NCBI GenBank assembly: GCA_938031175.1
Contig: CALHGZ010000002.1
Span: forward strand, 310,317 to 374,316
Direction: 5' to 3'
DNA: 64,000 nucleotides
DNA from: Candidatus Kapaibacterium sp.
Lineage (GTDB): Bacteria > Bacteroidota > Ignavibacteria > Kapaibacteriales > UBA2268
Position 1 is the first letter of the stretch, and every line of letters begins with the position of its first letter. Position numbers and translations under genes: made by a program. Shown here in pieces: positions 53,188-62,001 of this stretch. Below the pieces are notes generated by a model. The model was not told the DNA's origin and searched no databases. It saw only the letters and a list, made by a program, of their open reading frames with translations.

Positions 53188-53991
53188 CTACTTAGGGCTG
53201 TCAAATTTTGACAGCCCTTTTTTTATTTCGTAACAAACAATTGCTGATGCTGCAGAGACATTAAGAGAATCTATATTAACTATTGGGATACAGACGATTT
53301 CATCGCTCAATTTCAATATCTCATCATTAATTCCATTGGCTTCATTTCCAAAAATTAAGAGAGCACGGTTCGGAAAATTAAACTTGTCTATAAGTTTTGC
53401 ATTTTGATTTATTTCAATGCTGATAATTGAATAATTATTTTTTTTTAATTGCTCGAAAACCCCTGGAAGTGAATGAATCGATTTATGTTTTATATTGAAA
53501 ATAGCACCCATTGAAACTCTAACTGATCTTCTTATGAATGGATTACAGGAATTTTTGTCATATATGAATGAATTTATTCCGAAAGCAACAGAGTTTCGTA
53601 TAATAGAGCCGACATTTTCAGCATTGTTAATTCCGTTAAGTCCAATTATTATATTGCCCATTTCCTCTAATGGACTTTCATTTGGTTGTTTGGAGAGTGC
53701 CATAATTCCTGTATGATGCTTAAATCCAATAATTTTGTTTGTTAATTCTTTGTCCGCAATGAATATTTGATTTTCAATGATATTTTTTCTTTTTATTATT
53801 TCTTGATTTTGGCTGTAGAATTCGGGTGTGATCAATAATGATACAATGTTCAAATCACTGTTAAGTAATTTCAGAACGTTTCTTTTACCTTCGACGAGGA
53901 ACAGTTTTTCTCTTAGATGAATATCCTGGTTGTATCTCAATTCTCTGTAAAATACTATACGTTCATCATTGATTGTATTTAAAATAATCAT
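53188..53991 (-). CDS. SpoU-family RNA 2'-O-methyltransferase
   Basis: A 267-residue two-domain enzyme: an N-terminal substrate-binding domain (FLVEGKRNVLKLLNSD, about 30-100) and the knotted SPOUT domain. The motifs are LNGINNAENVGSIIRNSVAFGI with the catalytic Arg, IFGNEANGI, and IPIVNIDSLNVSAASAIV. Likely a 23S rRNA or tRNA methylase, related to RlmB/TsnR; the target is not readable. Its last ten codons lie inside the terminator hairpin of the convergent protease gene. Confidence 0.87.
   Translation of the reverse strand: MIILNTINDERIVFYRELRYNQDIHLREKLFLVEGKRNVLKLLNSDLNIVSLLITPEFYSQNQEIIKRKNIIENQIFIADKELTNKIIGFKHHTGIMALSKQPNESPLEEMGNIIIGLNGINNAENVGSIIRNSVAFGINSFIYDKNSCNPFIRRSVRVSMGAIFNIKHKSIHSLPGVFEQLKKNNYSIISIEINQNAKLIDKFNFPNRALLIFGNEANGINDEILKLSDEIVCIPIVNIDSLNVSAASAIVCYEIKKGLSKFDSPK
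53194..53228 (+). terminator. Terminator of the C1 protease gene, embedded in a convergent CDS
   Basis: AGGGCTGTCAAA (53194-53205) pairs with TTTGACAGCCCT (53207-53218), a 12-bp stem, followed by a T-run. The same bases encode the C-terminus LSKFDSPK of the reverse-strand methyltransferase. Confidence 0.85.
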
Positions 53992-54026
53992 AAGCTATAA
54001 CTGAGGAGATTTTATTATTCAAAATT

Positions 54027-54057
54027 AAAAAAGACGTTCAAAATGAACGTCTTTTTT
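54027..54057 (-). terminator. Terminator after trxA
   Basis: A perfect 14-bp inverted repeat (AAAAAAGACGTTCA and its inverse) with a 3-base loop, flanked by A- and T-runs that make it work on both strands. It lies 36 bases after the trxA stop and insulates the methyltransferase promoter from the trxA-scp operon. Confidence 0.85.
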
Positions 54058-54092
54058 AAATTATTTTAACTTAGTATCAAATATTGATGATC

Positions 54093-54458
54093 CTAATTTT
54101 CATTCCCTTTTATGCCAAATACGGTTTCAATTGCCTTTAAATAATCATTTTTGGACATAGCACCGATAGCCATTTGTGGTTTACCATCGACAGGGCAGAA
54201 AAGAACAGATGGAATGCTTGATATACCAAAAGCAGCAGCGAGTTCTTGTTCTTTGTCAGTGTCGATTTTATAGATGTTAATCTTACCTTTAAATTCCTTG
54301 TCTAATTCTTCCATTATTGGTGCGATCATCTTACAAGGTCCGCACCAATCTGCGTAAAAATCAATGATACAAGGTAGTTCACCTTTGTAATTCCATACTG
54401 TGTTGTTTTCGTAATCGAAAACTTTTTCCAAGAATGTTTGTTTTGTGAGAAATTCCAT
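54093..54458 (-). CDS. trxA: Thioredoxin
   Basis: A 121-residue thioredoxin with the active site WCGPCKM and the cis-proline loop SIPSVLF (Pro in GISSIPSV). KIDTDKEQELAAAFGI is the family's central strand-helix. No signal peptide, so cytoplasmic; it reduces protein disulfides. GGAG precedes the ATG. It lies 81 bases after scpB on the same strand and just before a strong terminator, so it may be the last gene of the alr-HD-scpA-scpB transcript. Confidence 0.95.
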   Translation of the reverse strand: MEFLTKQTFLEKVFDYENNTVWNYKGELPCIIDFYADWCGPCKMIAPIMEELDKEFKGKINIYKIDTDKEQELAAAFGISSIPSVLFCPVDGKPQMAIGAMSKNDYLKAIETVFGIKGNEN

Positions 54459-54539
54459 GTAGTCTCCATTTTTTGTTGATAATATATATATGAAGACGAA
54501 TGAAGAAGATTATATTGCTATTTAGCAATATATTTTTTA

Positions 54540-55502
54540 TTAAAATATACTTTCATCATCATCTTCGCCGTAATTTTCAAAAGAATCGTCAATAAATTCG
54601 TCAGGTATTGTATTTAATTCATCATCGATAAATTCATTTTCATCTTTGTTATCATCATAGTTATCGTCGTAATTTTCATCATAGTTTTCATCATAGGAAT
54701 CATCAAGAATTTCGTTATTAAGGAAATCGTCATCGTAATTTGCCATATCTTCCTCAGGTTTGTTAATAATAATGTTGGTGTTATGTTCATTATTCGAATG
54801 ATTAACGACTGATAATAATATTTCTTGTTTATTTTCATCAAAAAGTTTTTCTTGATCATTGGATTCTTCTAATTCTGTTATTTCGGGTAATTCTTTTAAT
54901 GAGTTTAGACCGAAAGTCTTCAAAAATTCATTTGTAGTAGCATATAGCAAAGGACGACCAATCACATCTTTGCGACCGATAATTTTTATTAATTTTTTTT
55001 CGATTAATGAATTTATAATTTCAGATGAATTTACTCCCCTTATAGAGTCAATTTCAGGTTTTGTAATCGGTTGTTTGTAGGCTATGATAGCTAATGTTTC
55101 CAAAGCTTGCTGAGATAATTTTCTTTTTGGATTAATTTTAAGTACCTTAGCAATTAATTCAGCATATTCGGGTCTTGTGGCATATTGCCAACCACCAGCA
55201 AATTTAACAATTTGGAATGGGCGATTTGTTAAAATCAAGTCTTGGTTTATTTCATCTATTAATCCTTGTATATATTCCTCTGATATGTTGAGCTTTGCGA
55301 AGAATTCAACCTCATTGTGATCAGTTTCTATTTCAATATAATTATCATTGTGATTATTCCCGTTTGAATTATTAAAGAGCAGCATTTTATTCAGTTTTTT
55401 CTGTGACAATGGCTCATCGGTTGAGAATAAAAGAATTTCCAGAGTGGTTTTTTGTTCTTCACGTGATAATTTGAGAAAATCAGATATATTATTTTTTTCC
55501 AT
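54540..55502 (-). CDS. scpB: Segregation and condensation protein B, with acidic repeat tail
   Basis: A 320-residue ScpB, the winged-helix kite subunit of the SMC condensin complex. The core runs to about residue 220: EILLFSTDEPLSQKKLNKML, LSQQALETLAIIAYKQPITKPEIDSIRGVNS (family signature), and KDVIGRPLLYATTNEFLKTFGL. The remaining about 100 residues are low-complexity and highly acidic, with the tetrapeptide units YDEN, YDEN, YDDN, YDDN, KDEN. Many ScpB proteins have acidic tails, but this one is long and periodic. A gene-internal insert of Asn (FNNSNGNNHNDN) also lengthens the N-part. It starts 10 bases after scpA. Confidence 0.92.
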   Translation of the reverse strand: MEKNNISDFLKLSREEQKTTLEILLFSTDEPLSQKKLNKMLLFNNSNGNNHNDNYIEIETDHNEVEFFAKLNISEEYIQGLIDEINQDLILTNRPFQIVKFAGGWQYATRPEYAELIAKVLKINPKRKLSQQALETLAIIAYKQPITKPEIDSIRGVNSSEIINSLIEKKLIKIIGRKDVIGRPLLYATTNEFLKTFGLNSLKELPEITELEESNDQEKLFDENKQEILLSVVNHSNNEHNTNIIINKPEEDMANYDDDFLNNEILDDSYDENYDENYDDNYDDNKDENEFIDDELNTIPDEFIDDSFENYGEDDDESIF

Positions 55503-55512
55503 GTCTTTAATA

Positions 55513-56229
55513 TTAATTTAAAGTTGGCATTAATCCAACAGAAAAATCTTCAAAATTTGAATCTTGTCGTATATATATCTTTTTAGTTTTAACAAGTTCT
55601 AATAAAACAAGAAAGAGGACAATCAATACATTTTTAGGGCGATTCATAGCTAATTTTGAGAATTTGATACGTTTTCTTTTTTCCAGATGTTGCATAATCT
55701 CTTGTTCAGCTTTACTATAATCGAAATCATCGATTAATATTTGATGGCTAGTTGATTTTAATTTAGATTTTTGCAATGCTTTTTTCAAGGCTTTAATCAA
55801 TGACATAATTGATAAATTATACATATTTAAGGATTCAACAAGTTGGGCATCAGCATCAAAAAGGTTACGGTACAGAATGAACTGATTTTTTTGCTCTAAA
55901 AAAGCTAATTTTTTCCCTAAGGCTTTATATTTTTTATATTCAATAAGTTGATTTACAAGTTCAGTTCTTGGATCTTCTATTTCTCCAGTTGAGTTATTGA
56001 GTTTCCGAGGTAGAAGCATTTGACATTTTATGTACATTAATAATGAAGCCATATAAATAAATTCGCTAGCGACATCCAAATCCAATTCTTGCATAAATTT
56101 TATGTATTTTAGGAATTCTTCAGAAATACGAGCAATTGGTATGTCGTAGATATTAATTTCTTCTTTTTTAATAAAATAAAGAAGTAGGTCGAATGGTCCT
56201 TCGAAATTTGGTAAGCAAATTTTATACAT
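55513..56229 (-). CDS. scpA: Segregation and condensation protein A
   Basis: A 238-residue ScpA, the kleisin subunit that bridges the SMC heads. The N-terminus LPNFEGPFDLLLYFIKKEEINIYDIPIARI is the family signature, followed by ASEFIYMASLLMYIKCQMLLP. The C-terminal winged helix is about 170-238. It lies directly upstream of scpB, as in many genomes, and 21 bases after the HD hydrolase gene. Together with SMC (not in the window) these proteins compact and segregate the chromosome. Confidence 0.93.
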   Translation of the reverse strand: MYKICLPNFEGPFDLLLYFIKKEEINIYDIPIARISEEFLKYIKFMQELDLDVASEFIYMASLLMYIKCQMLLPRKLNNSTGEIEDPRTELVNQLIEYKKYKALGKKLAFLEQKNQFILYRNLFDADAQLVESLNMYNLSIMSLIKALKKALQKSKLKSTSHQILIDDFDYSKAEQEIMQHLEKRKRIKFSKLAMNRPKNVLIVLFLVLLELVKTKKIYIRQDSNFEDFSVGLMPTLN

Positions 56230-56249
56230 TTATTTTGTTCATTTGTTCG

Positions 56250-56798
56250 TTAAAGGCAATGTTCGATTAATCTTCTTCGGCGGTCAATCAAGTCTTTTAA
56301 TTCATAAGCCATATTTTCATTTACCTCAATAGCAATCGGGTAAACAAATTCTAATGTTTCTTCTAGATAATTTTTTATATATTCTTCGCTGAAAATGTCT
56401 CTATGCAAGTCGGTTAAATTGCTTATTCTATCGGCTACTTTAAGAATTTTTGCTCTTGTTGACCCGCTGTTAGCAATTCTTTTTAAATAATCTGATTTAG
56501 ATTCACCATTTCTTGTAACTTCCAGAACCAGTTGCAAAACTTCATAACCGTCGCTGTCAATGGAAATTATATCGTCATAGTTAACGTTTCTAGCATCCTC
56601 TATTAAATCGTGAATTATAGATGCTTTGAGCAATATTGGATCAACGTAGTGATAATCAATCAAAATAGCAAATGTTGCCATAGCGTGGCGAAATTGATTG
56701 CCACCAACTTTACGTGAATAGCCTATTAACTCTGTAGCTTTTTGTATATATGGGGCTACAACAAGATTTTCAAGTTGTGTTTTTTCCTCATTATTCAT
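56250..56798 (-). CDS. HD-domain phosphohydrolase (RelA/SpoT hydrolase-like)
   Basis: A 182-residue protein consisting only of an HD domain. The metal ligands are His in FRHAMAT, HD in SIIHDLIEDA, and Asp in KVADRISNL. This arrangement matches the (p)ppGpp hydrolase domain of SpoT and small alarmone hydrolases. No synthetase, TGS or ACT domain is present. It may therefore degrade ppGpp or a related nucleotide on its own. It lies between alr and scpA on the same strand, 21 bases before scpA. HD proteins are diverse, so the substrate is inference. Confidence 0.78.
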   Translation of the reverse strand: MNNEEKTQLENLVVAPYIQKATELIGYSRKVGGNQFRHAMATFAILIDYHYVDPILLKASIIHDLIEDARNVNYDDIISIDSDGYEVLQLVLEVTRNGESKSDYLKRIANSGSTRAKILKVADRISNLTDLHRDIFSEEYIKNYLEETLEFVYPIAIEVNENMAYELKDLIDRRRRLIEHCL

Positions 56799-56832
56799 AG
56801 CTCAAATTTAGTAATAATGTTACTAATAAAAT

Positions 56833-57939
56833 TTACATGTTTTCCACATATAATCTTGGAACTCTTTCCTGTAAAGACGTTAGAATATCATAGGGAATTG
56901 TTGAATTTTGGTATGCTATTTCAATTGCGGATATAGAATTCAGTCCATCGCTACCAATAAGAATGACTTCATCGCCGGATTGCACGGGATCAAAACCGAT
57001 ATTAACGATTGATTGATCCATACAAATTGTTCCAATTAATGGATATTTCTTACCATTAATGATACATTCGGTGCTACCATTAACTGAATATGGGAATCCA
57101 TCGCCATACCCGATAGGAATTGTACAAATTCTTGTTTTAGTTTGTGCAATGAATTTGCGATTATAACCGACCGATTCACCTGCATTGAGTTCTAATATTC
57201 GATTTACACGTGTTTTTAGAGTTAAGATGGGTTCAAACGGAAATTTTTTTGTTTCGCTCAAGTCGTAGCCATACAAAGCAATTCCCGGTCTAATCATATT
57301 GTAAACCGATTGCGGATAATTTATTATAGCGGCACTATTAGCAGCGTGGATATATCTAAATTTTATTCCTTTTGAATTGAAATCTTCCAAAACATTGTTA
57401 AATAGCTCTATCTGATGTAATGTAAAGGAAGTATCTTTTTCATCTGATGATGTAAAATGAGTGCAAATTCCAATAAAATTTATATTTTTAAGTTTTACAG
57501 CTTTATTATAGAATTGAAATGCTTCTTCTGGGCGGATTCCATCACGGTTCATACCAGTATTAATGAATAAATGTGTATTAATTTTCTTTTGATATTCATC
57601 GGCAAGCGAATTCAGTTTAGTTAATATTTCAATTGAATTGGCAATTATTTCTAAATTATGTTTACAATAAGCTTCGAGTTCAGATTCGTTTGGGGTTACA
57701 AGCACTAAAATTGGTTTAGCTATACCTGCTTCACGTAATTTTATACCTTCGGAAACAAAGGCAACGCCAAAATAATCAGCACCCATATTTTGTAAAGCAG
57801 TGGAACATTCAATCAAACCATGTCCATAAGCATTAGCTTTAACAATTGCCATTAGAGCTGCTTTTGGGGCAAGTTTGCGAAGTATGTTGTAATTACTTTT
57901 TAATTTAGATATATCTATAATCGCTGTAGTACTTCTCAT
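56833..57939 (-). CDS. alr: Alanine racemase
   Basis: A 368-residue fold-type III PLP enzyme making D-alanine for peptidoglycan. The PLP lysine is Lys34 in VKANAYGHG, and the catalytic tyrosine of the opposite face is Tyr259 in ESVGYNRKF. NTGMNRDGIRPEE and GYGDGFPY, and the terminal TSLQERVPRLY, are family segments. It diverges from the PD40/OmpA-like lipoprotein gene. On its own strand it is followed by the HD hydrolase, scpA and scpB, and probably heads that transcript. Confidence 0.95.
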   Translation of the reverse strand: MRSTTAIIDISKLKSNYNILRKLAPKAALMAIVKANAYGHGLIECSTALQNMGADYFGVAFVSEGIKLREAGIAKPILVLVTPNESELEAYCKHNLEIIANSIEILTKLNSLADEYQKKINTHLFINTGMNRDGIRPEEAFQFYNKAVKLKNINFIGICTHFTSSDEKDTSFTLHQIELFNNVLEDFNSKGIKFRYIHAANSAAIINYPQSVYNMIRPGIALYGYDLSETKKFPFEPILTLKTRVNRILELNAGESVGYNRKFIAQTKTRICTIPIGYGDGFPYSVNGSTECIINGKKYPLIGTICMDQSIVNIGFDPVQSGDEVILIGSDGLNSISAIEIAYQNSTIPYDILTSLQERVPRLYVENM

Positions 57940-58029
57940 TTATATGCTGCATATTAAAATTTCACAAAACTAATGAATTTATTTGAAATTTTATTATTTT
58001 GTTTTAATTTTTTTGTTAAAATTAGAAAA

Positions 58030-59733
58030 ATGAATAAAAAAGCGTTAGTCTGGCTAATTTGCTTATTACCTATAAGCTGTTCATCAGTTAAGATTGATTG
58101 CCCGGATTTATTGATTGATGGTATTAGCACGGCAAAATTTAATTCTCCTTATGATGATTTATTCCCTGTTATTCACGATGATAATCTATATTTTCTTTCC
58201 AATAGGGAAAGTAAGAAGGATGATTATATTTTATATTCAATAAATATTAATGATTATAAACCTAAAATATCAAAAGAGTTTATGTTTTTATCAGCCATGA
58301 GAGCTACGCAACTTTCGTTTTTTTTTGATTCAATAAGTAATCTCAAGGAGTTGTATTTTAGTGCTTTGAATCGGTCAGGAAAAGCTCTTCATTCCGATAT
58401 TTTCTATTCTTTTAATAAAGGCAATGGTTGGTCGCATCCTGTAGCCTTAGAGATCAATACTTCGCATTTTGAAGCATATCCATCTATCAGTCGGGATGGA
58501 AAATTTTTAGTTTTCTGTTCTGATAGACCTGGTTCTGTTGGTGAGATCGATTTATACATAACCGAACGAATAAACGGAAAATGGACAGAACCTAAAAATC
58601 TTGGTTATGAAATTAATTCAATTCATTCGGAAATTACTCCTCATTTTTATGGTGATAAATTATTCTTTGCTTCCAACATTAATTCCAATAATAGTTATGA
58701 TTTGTTAGTTTCTGATTTTGATAAAGGTGTAGTTCGTAATCCGCGAAGATTATCTCCTCCTTTTAATTCCGAAGCTGATGAAAAAAGCCCATTTATTTAT
58801 GACAATATGCTGTTTTTTACAAGTAATCGCCCCGAAGGATGCGGTGGATATGATATATATGCTTTTCAGTATTGCCTTGATGCAATTTTGGAGATAAATA
58901 TTATTGTATCAGATAAATTTAAAGGGCATTTTGGTATTTTATCCATAAAAGATGATAATAGTGTTTTGATAGATTCAAAAGTATTGAATGAATCAAATGT
59001 AAAAATTAAGCTTTCGCCTGAATTAAGATATGAAATTTATTACAAACATCCTTGTTTGAATGAAAAAGAAATTAAAAATATTTTATACGTGCCTTGCTCC
59101 GATACTGCAGTTATAAAATATGTCTATGATATTGAAATACCTGATATATATGAAGAATTCACGTTTGAAGAGTATAAAGTACCATTTTTTGTAACAGGTT
59201 ATTATTTACCGAATGTAACAAAAAATTTAGAAAATTTGAGAATGAAATTTTCTTATAATTTAATTGGTAATACAGATTCAACAAGGTATATAGAAAATCC
59301 CGGACCGAAATATGATGAATACGCACCAGTTGTCGAAAAAGCACTTGAAGACGCGAAAAAATTTATTGTTGAAAAAATATCTTCCTTGCAAGGTGAATGT
59401 GTCAAAGATGATGCTAAACTTGAGATTAAGTTATATGGTTTTGCTGATCCACGCCAAATATCATCACTTGCCAGATATGATGGACCTCAGATTGATGATT
59501 CAGAATTGAATTTTTCAGTTGCAAGAGGAGAGGTTATGACGAATGATTTGTTATCAAAGTTAAGAGCTTATTTCACTGCTGATTACATCCGTAAATCAAT
59601 TTTAAGTGAATATGGAGATATTTTACACAAAAATAAAGTCATTTGGATAATCGAGGGTAAAGGTATTGACGAAACTCCTTCTTTAGCGTATGAATATAGA
59701 AGAAGAGTGAGTATAAGTATCTCTATTAAATAG
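58030..59733 (+). CDS. PD40-propeller lipoprotein with degenerate OmpA-like C-terminus
   Basis: A 567-residue lipoprotein (lipobox Cys17, LLPISCSS). PD40/WD-like blades at about residues 35-290 (YPSISRDGKFLVFCSDRPG, EITPHFYGDKLFFASN, KSPFIYDNMLFFTSNRPEGCGGYDIY) form a propeller. A beta domain follows, then a C-terminal region with OmpA-like hallmarks (LYGFADPR ... NFSVARGEVM ... IEGKGIDE ... EYRRRVSISI). The usual NxxLSxxRA core is altered and interrupted, so peptidoglycan binding is uncertain. The ATG at 58030 is chosen because it directly precedes the lipobox sequence. Confidence 0.78.
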   Translation: MNKKALVWLICLLPISCSSVKIDCPDLLIDGISTAKFNSPYDDLFPVIHDDNLYFLSNRESKKDDYILYSININDYKPKISKEFMFLSAMRATQLSFFFDSISNLKELYFSALNRSGKALHSDIFYSFNKGNGWSHPVALEINTSHFEAYPSISRDGKFLVFCSDRPGSVGEIDLYITERINGKWTEPKNLGYEINSIHSEITPHFYGDKLFFASNINSNNSYDLLVSDFDKGVVRNPRRLSPPFNSEADEKSPFIYDNMLFFTSNRPEGCGGYDIYAFQYCLDAILEINIIVSDKFKGHFGILSIKDDNSVLIDSKVLNESNVKIKLSPELRYEIYYKHPCLNEKEIKNILYVPCSDTAVIKYVYDIEIPDIYEEFTFEEYKVPFFVTGYYLPNVTKNLENLRMKFSYNLIGNTDSTRYIENPGPKYDEYAPVVEKALEDAKKFIVEKISSLQGECVKDDAKLEIKLYGFADPRQISSLARYDGPQIDDSELNFSVARGEVMTNDLLSKLRAYFTADYIRKSILSEYGDILHKNKVIWIIEGKGIDETPSLAYEYRRRVSISISIK

Positions 59734-59842
59734 CCACAATACAATACAATTAAGTAAAATTCATTGTGAATATATTTTTATAGTAATATATTTGAAACTT
59801 ATTAAATTTACAGATTACTCTAAACAAAAAAAGGAAGGCAGT

Positions 59843-61408
59843 ATGAAAGCATTTGAAAATCAAACACCTTATGATTTTACAATCAAACAAAACATTGATA
59901 AACAAAAAAAAGCACTTGAACAAGTTCGCAAGAATTTTGGTAAAGAATATCCTAATATAATTGATGGGAAAGAGGTATATACCGTTAAAAAAACAAAATC
60001 ATACAATCCAGCTCATCCATCAGAATTAATCGGAACATTCCAGAAAGCAGGCCAGAAAGAAGCTGAAATGGCAATTAATGCTGCTCTTAAAGCCTTTGAA
60101 ACTTGGAAATATACATCAGCTAAAGAAAGGGCAGATTACTTATTTAAAGCTGCTAAAATAATGAAAAAGAGGAGATTTGAAATAAATGCTTGGATGATAA
60201 GTGAAGCTGGTAAAAATTATGCTGAGGCAGATGCTGATACTTGTGAAGCAATAGATTTTTGCGAATTTTACGCCCGTGAAGCAATCCGTTATGGTCAGGA
60301 TCAACCTCTGACGCCATATCCGGGCGAAAAAAATCGTTATTTTTATATTCCCTTAGGTGTCGGAATATGTATCCCACCATGGAATTTCCCATTTGCAATT
60401 ATGGTAGGTATTACATCTGCTGCTTTTGTAACAGGTAATACAGTAATATTAAAACCATCATCAGATACACCAATGATGGCGTGGTTGTTCAGTGAAATTA
60501 TGAGGGAGGTAGGCTTGCCTGATGGCGTTTTGAATTACTTTGTTGCAAGCGGAGCTGAGGCTGGTGATTATCTTGTTACACATCCCAAAACGCGATTTAT
60601 ATCTTTTACGGGTTCAATGGAAGTTGGATTGAGAATTAATGAATTGGCAGCAAAAAAATCCGAAGGTCAGATTTGGATTAAGAGAGTAATTGCTGAAATG
60701 GGTGGCAAGGACTCGATTATCGTTGATTCTGAAGCTGATATAGATGAAGCTGTTAAAGGTGTTGTAGTATCTGCTTTCGGCTTCCAAGGGCAAAAATGCT
60801 CTGCCTGTTCGAGAGCGATTGTAGATAAAAAAGTATACAATGAGTTTATTAAAAAATTAAAAGTTGCTGTAGAAGAGCTTTCGATTGGTGATCCTGCTGA
60901 AAACTTTCCTGTCGGTCCTGTGATTAATGCCGCTGCTGAAAAAACTATACTTGGTTATATTAAGATTGGTGAAAAAGAAGGAAAGTTACTTACAGGAGGG
61001 AAAAAAGTAGAAAATTTGGATGGTTATTATTTGGAACCAACCGTATTCACTGATGTTGACCCTATGGCTAGAATTTCGCAGGAAGAAATTTTTGGTCCAG
61101 TGCTTGCTGTTATTAAAGCCAAAGATTTTGATGATGCTTTGAAAATTGCTAATAATACTATTTATGGGCTAACCGGTTCCGTTTATTCAATGAATAGAGA
61201 AAAACTCGATAGAGCAGCTAAGGAATTTCACGTCGGGAATTTGTATTTTAACAGAAAATGTACTGGTGCTATAGTTGATGTGCATCCATTCGGCGGATTT
61301 AACATGAGTGGTACTGATTCAAAAGCTGGTAGCAGAGATTATCTGATGTTATTTTTGCAAGGTAAATCTGTTTCAGAGAAAATAACAAGGATTACAAAAC
61401 GTAAATAG
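59843..61408 (+). CDS. 1-pyrroline-5-carboxylate dehydrogenase
   Basis: A 521-residue aldehyde dehydrogenase-superfamily enzyme of the RocA/PruA monofunctional type, oxidising glutamate semialdehyde (from proline or arginine) to glutamate with NAD+. The catalytic Cys319 is in FQGQKCSACSRAIVD. Glu285 is in AEMGGKDS, and PPWNFPFAI is the cofactor loop. The N-terminal segment with YPNIIDG and YNPAHPSELIG matches the long P5C-dehydrogenase form. The ATG at 59843 is preferred: AAGGAAGG sits just upstream, whereas the longer frame adds a basic, unmatched stretch. The DUF6132 and DUF1858 genes follow within 5 bases. No proline dehydrogenase is in the window. Confidence 0.9.
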   Translation: MKAFENQTPYDFTIKQNIDKQKKALEQVRKNFGKEYPNIIDGKEVYTVKKTKSYNPAHPSELIGTFQKAGQKEAEMAINAALKAFETWKYTSAKERADYLFKAAKIMKKRRFEINAWMISEAGKNYAEADADTCEAIDFCEFYAREAIRYGQDQPLTPYPGEKNRYFYIPLGVGICIPPWNFPFAIMVGITSAAFVTGNTVILKPSSDTPMMAWLFSEIMREVGLPDGVLNYFVASGAEAGDYLVTHPKTRFISFTGSMEVGLRINELAAKKSEGQIWIKRVIAEMGGKDSIIVDSEADIDEAVKGVVVSAFGFQGQKCSACSRAIVDKKVYNEFIKKLKVAVEELSIGDPAENFPVGPVINAAAEKTILGYIKIGEKEGKLLTGGKKVENLDGYYLEPTVFTDVDPMARISQEEIFGPVLAVIKAKDFDDALKIANNTIYGLTGSVYSMNREKLDRAAKEFHVGNLYFNRKCTGAIVDVHPFGGFNMSGTDSKAGSRDYLMLFLQGKSVSEKITRITKRK

Positions 61409-61412
61409 CAGT

Positions 61413-61622
61413 ATGAAAACTGTAATTAAAATTGTCATCGGAACTTTGACAGGTGCTGCTCTTGGTTTTGCCTATTACTACTTCATTGATTGTAATAGTG
61501 GAGCTTGTCCAATAACTTCGAATCCGTATATTTCGATGTTGTACGGTGCTTTGTTCGGTCTAATACTTACATATCCAACAAAAAGTAAGAATGAAAAACA
61601 AACTCAAGATAAAAATCGATAA
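61413..61622 (+). CDS. Small membrane protein, DUF6132 type
   Basis: A 69-residue protein with two membrane helices flanking a loop: VIGTLTGAALGFAYYYFI, then DCNSGACPITSNPYISMLYGALFGLIL. The CxSGxCPITSNPYIS loop is the mark of DUF6132 proteins, common in Bacteroidota and often beside rhodanese or redox genes. The two loop cysteines could form a disulfide or bind a group. It starts 5 bases after the P5C dehydrogenase stop and its end overlaps the next gene by 32 bases. Function unknown. Confidence 0.8.
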   Translation: MKTVIKIVIGTLTGAALGFAYYYFIDCNSGACPITSNPYISMLYGALFGLILTYPTKSKNEKQTQDKNR

Positions 61623-61815
61623 AAACATTAGTATTGAAGATTTAGTCGGTCAAATCCCCGATGCTGTAACTTATTTAATGGATAAAGGTATAAGGTGCCT
61701 CAGATGTGGTGAACCTATCTGGGGCACTTTAGAATCAGCCGCAAAAGAAAAAGGTTTTACTGATCAGGAGATCGAAAAATTTGTAGAGGATATTAATGCT
61801 TTGTTGGATTTATAA
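61591..61815 (+). CDS. DUF1858-domain redox-disulfide protein
   Basis: A 74-residue protein filling a DUF1858 domain: ISIEDLVGQIPDAVTYLMDKGIRCLRCGEPIWGTLESAAKEKGF. Cys36 and Cys39 form the CxxC pair of the hybrid-cluster-protein-associated redox disulfide family. Such small proteins are thought to take part in thiol redox or Fe-S chemistry. It overlaps the end of the DUF6132 gene by 32 bases in another frame, so the two are translationally linked. Confidence 0.85.
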   Translation: MKNKLKIKIDKNISIEDLVGQIPDAVTYLMDKGIRCLRCGEPIWGTLESAAKEKGFTDQEIEKFVEDINALLDL

Positions 61816-62001
61816 TTTTCACCAATCTTAACTTTCCTTTCAAAATCATATAATTAGAAATAAATAAGAAGATGAATAAATTAACAAACAATGATTTGAT
61901 TTTGTAAATACTGTTTAATCAGTAAAGTTATATTGAAAACTTACTGATAAATTTTATGCAGGTTTTACATAAAATTCGAAGATAAAGAATTAGTTATTCT
62001 C

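Noticed and set aside
54614..54859. Open frame of Met/Thr/Ile-rich repeats inside scpB
   Set aside because: Same strand, wrong frame; it reflects the repetitive codons of the acidic ScpB tail.
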